Positions 32,869-35,032 of a DNA stretch of 35,032 bases are shown here, piece after piece. Position 1 is the stretch's first letter. Each line of letters begins with the position of its first letter. Source of the stretch: JBMFVE01 sp049966155 (GTDB lineage Bacteria > Bacteroidota > Ignavibacteria > Kryptoniales > JAKASW01). Position numbers and translations under genes: made by a program. Location of the stretch: NCBI GenBank assembly GCA_049966155.1, contig JBMFVE010000017.1:1-35032 (forward strand). Reading direction: 5' to 3'. A model generated the notes under the pieces. The model was not told the DNA's origin. It did not search any database and worked only from the letters and a program-made list of their open reading frames with translations.

Positions 32869-34239
32869 ATGGAAAGATTGCTACTTGTTGATGATAACAT
32901 AACCTTTTTAAAAGATGCAAAAGCTATTCTGGAAACCAGGTTTGAGGTTATTGAGGCATCCAGTGGTAAACAGGCAATAGCATTATTGAGAAAAAATAAG
33001 GTTTCGGCAGCGCTTCTTGATTACAAGATGCCGGACATGAACGGCATTGAGGTTATGAATCAAATTCATTCGGAAATTGACGACCATCTTCCTGTTATTA
33101 TCATAACAAACCATGGTGATGTGGAAACAGCTGTTCTTGCAATGAGAGAAGGTGCTTACGACTTCATTTCTAAAGAATTTGATTTGAATATTCTTTCAGC
33201 AAAGATCTTCAAAGCGCTTGAGAGACGGAATATCGAAATTCAAAATGAAATTCTCCAATCTGCAGTGAATGAAGCACGCGATGATTTTGTATTTAGAAGC
33301 GAGCGGATGAGAAAGATCAATCAGGAAATTGATAACTTTGCAAAGCATGACAGCAGCGTTCTTCTTATCGGGGAAACAGGTGTTGGAAAGGACGTGATAG
33401 CTAACGAGATTCATCGGAGAAGCAGCAGGAGTGATAAACCGTTTCTTACTCTTTCCCTTGGGGAAACCAGCAGCACACTAATTGAATCTGATTTGTTTGG
33501 TCATGTGAAAGGTGCGTTTACAGGTGCCACCAAGGATAGGGTTGGCAAATTCGAAGCGGCCGACGGAGGCACGGTATATTTGCCGGAAATATCGACTTTA
33601 AGTACGGATTTACAAATTAAGCTCTTGCGATTTTTGGAGCAGAAGACAATCGCGAGAGTTGGGCAGGATGCAAGTCAACCGATGAAGAAGTTGAATGTCA
33701 GACTGATATTTGCTACTAACGAGGACCTGAAGGCACTGGTTGAAGCAGGTAAGATGAGGAGTGATTTTTATTTTCGCATAAACATTGGACAGCTGGTTGT
33801 TCCGCCACTCCGGGAAAGAATAGAGGACATAGATGCATTAGTTGAATATTTCATGAAAAAGGAAGGGAAACCAGATCTGAAGGTGAGCCGAGATGCGCTG
33901 CAGGTCCTGAAGGGTTATGAGTGGCCAGGAAATGTTCGAGAATTAAAAAATCTTATATCCAATGTCACAATGCGCGTTCACGATGAAGAGCTAAGGCCTG
34001 AGCATTTTATGATGTGGTTGAGCGAACCGAATAATGACAAAAGATCTTTTGGCAGGAAGATTCTTGAAACGTCTAAGTTACCGCGGTGGTCGGAAGCAGA
34101 GAGAGCGTTTCAGGAAGAATACTTCAGGGAGGTTTTGAAAAGAACTCGTGGAAATATAACAAGGGCTTCCCGCATTGCTGGTATGACAACTCAGGGATTT
34201 AGAAGGGTTATAAGGAAGTTGAATCCTTCTGATGATTAA
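32869..34239 (+). CDS. NtrC-family sigma-54-type response regulator with altered Walker B
   Basis: This 456-residue regulator has a receiver domain with Asp8-Asp9, phosphoacceptor Asp51 (LLDYKMPDM), Thr80 and Lys102. A central AAA+ domain has Walker A GETGVGKD (168-175), GAFTGA at 215-220 (sigma-54 contact) and WPGNVREL. A Fis-type C-terminal helix-turn-helix contains GNITRASRIAGMTTQGFRR. The Walker B motif, normally GGTxFLDEI, reads GGTVYLPEI: Pro239 replaces the Asp needed for Mg-ATP, so ATP hydrolysis may be weak or absent. The GAAGG-rich leader supports the ATG. The expected kinase is the giant FG-GAP kinase upstream, as no other orphan kinase is near. Tandem palindromes and a sigma-54-like promoter lie directly downstream. 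Confidence 0.92.
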   Translation: MERLLLVDDNITFLKDAKAILETRFEVIEASSGKQAIALLRKNKVSAALLDYKMPDMNGIEVMNQIHSEIDDHLPVIIITNHGDVETAVLAMREGAYDFISKEFDLNILSAKIFKALERRNIEIQNEILQSAVNEARDDFVFRSERMRKINQEIDNFAKHDSSVLLIGETGVGKDVIANEIHRRSSRSDKPFLTLSLGETSSTLIESDLFGHVKGAFTGATKDRVGKFEAADGGTVYLPEISTLSTDLQIKLLRFLEQKTIARVGQDASQPMKKLNVRLIFATNEDLKALVEAGKMRSDFYFRINIGQLVVPPLRERIEDIDALVEYFMKKEGKPDLKVSRDALQVLKGYEWPGNVRELKNLISNVTMRVHDEELRPEHFMMWLSEPNNDKRSFGRKILETSKLPRWSEAERAFQEEYFREVLKRTRGNITRASRIAGMTTQGFRRVIRKLNPSDD

Positions 34240-34376
34240 TTGGACATAGATACGGTTGCTTTTCCATTTGTGAATGGTTATCTCCTTAACAACGGGCAAA
34301 AATTCTGTCTCTGACTGAGGAATGTGGTTATCTTGTCTGAGCTGGGTGGACAAACGAAAGTTTTTGAAGTCAGGTA

Positions 34377-34410
34377 GAAACAACTGTTTCCAAATAGAAA
34401 CAGTTGTTTC
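34377..34410. promoter_or_regulatory. Tandem palindromes forming a 14-bp inverted repeat; enhancer-like site or terminator
   Basis: GAAACAACTGTTTC (34377-34390) and GAAACAGTTGTTTC (34397-34410) are exact inverted copies around a 6-base spacer. Each arm is itself a near-palindrome GAAACA-NN-TGTTTC, so the arms are also direct repeats 20 bp apart, two helical turns. This is how dimeric activators often bind. The centres fall about 85 and 105 bases before the transcription start predicted from the downstream sigma-54-like element, a usual enhancer distance. The same sequence could fold as a hairpin ending the regulator mRNA, but only ATCTTG, not a T-run, follows. Confidence 0.6.
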
Positions 34411-34462
34411 ATCTTGTGAATAACTCTCCTTCTATTTTGGGCTAATTTTACTGTTTTTCTTG

Positions 34463-34478
34463 TGGCACGGAAATTGGA
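34463..34478 (+). promoter_or_regulatory. Sigma-54-like -24/-12 promoter element
   Basis: TGGCACGGAAATTGGA matches the sigma-54 consensus TGGCAC-N5-TTGCW at 10 of 11 defined positions and keeps the required GG-to-GC spacing of 12. The one mismatch is G for C in the -12 GC pair, an important position. The predicted start is near 34489, about 20 bases before the zinc-ribbon TTG start and just ahead of its ribosome site. Confidence 0.45.
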
Positions 34479-34508
34479 GTATGGTATCATGAAATTCGGG
34501 AGATTATT

Positions 34509-34748
34509 TTGCGGAAAAGTGAAAGATTGATCGGGTCGAGCAAGGCGAAGGCGCGACAGAAAGTCGAGTTAGAGAGGTACAGGCTGTGTCCTGGCTGTGG
34601 GCTCTATTATTCCATGGCTGAACAGGTTTTATTTTGTCCAAATTGTGGAGAAAGGTTGATCGAGGAATGCCCGCGCTGTGGAGAACCCATTGTATACCCG
34701 ACAGCAAAGTTTTGTCCCGTATGTGGTCAGAAATATGGAAAAGAATAA
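34509..34748 (+). CDS. Small double-zinc-ribbon protein
   Basis: This 79-residue protein has a basic N-terminal ~25 residues (KSERLIGSSKAKARQK) and four CPxC knuckles: CPGCGLYY, CPNCGERL, CPRCGEPI and CPVCGQKY. Knuckles one/two and three/four should form two zinc ribbons of the DZR type. Such modules often bind nucleic acid or protein partners; the exact role here is unknown. The start is TTG, supported by GGGAG six bases upstream; the ATG at 34489 opens only a 13-codon frame. The gene directly follows the palindrome and sigma-54-like element and may be controlled by the regulator at 32869. Confidence 0.75.
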   Translation: MRKSERLIGSSKAKARQKVELERYRLCPGCGLYYSMAEQVLFCPNCGERLIEECPRCGEPIVYPTAKFCPVCGQKYGKE

Positions 34749-34865
34749 CGAGACCAGACGCCTTTCCGTCTTTCTGAAGTATCTTTTTGTTCCCTTTCAA
34801 TTTTCTAGAGGTGGAGAACTGCCGAAGGCGGAAAAGGTCAGAGAGCTTAAAAGGGAGGGTTTAGA

Positions 34866-35032
34866 ATGTCGGTCGACCTGAAATTAGTCAAGCATTTAAA
34901 AGGGACAAGAGTAAGCCACGCTTGCCTGGCCAGAGCACAGATGGTTGAGCAGCTCAGGACTCGGGGAAATACCGAGAACGATATAATTGATAGCTACGAA
35001 GATGTTTTCCCGCAGGACGGCAAGCCGATGGG
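34866..35032 (+). CDS. Hypothetical protein, 5' part (gene runs off the window)
   Basis: An ATG at 34866 preceded by a strong GGGAGGG six bases upstream opens a frame that stays open to the window end, giving 55 complete codons. The start reads MSVDLKLVKHLKGTRVSHAC, followed by a helical, charged stretch and DIIDSYEDVFPQDGKPMG. No signal peptide and no family are recognised. It shares a strand with the zinc-ribbon gene, 117 bases upstream, and may be in the same operon. Confidence 0.65.
   Translation, partial: MSVDLKLVKHLKGTRVSHACLARAQMVEQLRTRGNTENDIIDSYEDVFPQDGKPM

Noticed and set aside
33367..33380. GAAACAGGTGTTGG as a motif copy inside the NtrC-type gene
   Set aside because: It has two mismatches in one half-site and encodes the conserved Walker A region, so protein coding explains it.
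34735..34881. 48-codon frame overlapping the ends of the zinc-ribbon gene and the last partial gene
   Set aside because: It overlaps the zinc-ribbon gene by 14 bases and the next gene start by 16 bases, has no ribosome site of its own and no family. A real overlapping gene cannot be fully excluded.
1..35032. CRISPR arrays, insertion sequences, prophage genes and tRNA genes
   Set aside because: I saw no regular repeat-spacer pattern, transposase, integrase, phage structural gene or tRNA cloverleaf on either strand.

Overview
The window looks like a chromosomal piece of an uncultivated or draft-assembled member of the FCB superphylum, most likely Ignavibacteria or a close relative. This is inferred from gene content, not from a marker-gene placement: a two-component propeller/Y_Y_Y sensor kinase, a DUF6588-like outer-membrane protein, a GWxTD-domain protein, a YbbR protein, FG-GAP/ASPIC-UnbV repeats and a PorV-like barrel on SppA. 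Shine-Dalgarno sequences are present before some genes and absent before others, and TTG/GTG starts are fairly common. An 8-N gap shows it is a draft scaffold.

Layout. (1) 1-124: the 3' end of a 5S rRNA gene and a strong terminator. (2) 195-5804, plus strand: a propeller histidine kinase, its NarL-type response regulator, and two exported proteins, one of them a predicted outer-membrane barrel, closed by a terminator. (3) 5958-8362, minus strand: a glutamate-carboxypeptidase-II-like M28 peptidase and an unlisted 48-residue membrane protein. (4) 8601-14199, plus strand: a tight envelope/housekeeping run of GT2, GT9 and GT4 glycosyltransferases, nadE, rsmI and a CDP-alcohol phosphatidyltransferase, with several stop/start overlaps. 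The GT4 gene carries an assembly artefact (78 bp duplicated around the Ns). (5) 14344-15805, plus strand: an ECF sigma factor and an exported toast_rack-like protein. (6) 23399 down to 15799, minus strand: ybbR, hisG, dusB, rimO, a GWxTD protein and a GH57 glycosidase.

(7) 23531-35032, plus strand, is the most unusual part. It holds, in order, a helical protein with sigma-region-2-like features; a zinc-finger anti-sigma-like membrane protein with an FG-GAP/PQQ-like exported domain; a 1325-residue sensor kinase whose ectodomain has seven FG-GAP/VCBS repeats plus an ASPIC/UnbV domain; an SppA protease fused to an outer-membrane barrel; an NtrC-type response regulator with an intact GAFTGA motif but Pro in place of the Walker B Asp; and a double-zinc-ribbon protein. 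Between the last two lie two tandem palindromes GAAACA-NN-TGTTTC, 20 bp apart, and about 52 bp further down a sigma-54-like -24/-12 element, spaced like an enhancer and promoter. I propose that these genes may form one envelope-sensing circuit. No part of that proposal has been tested, and the pieces could be neighbours by chance.
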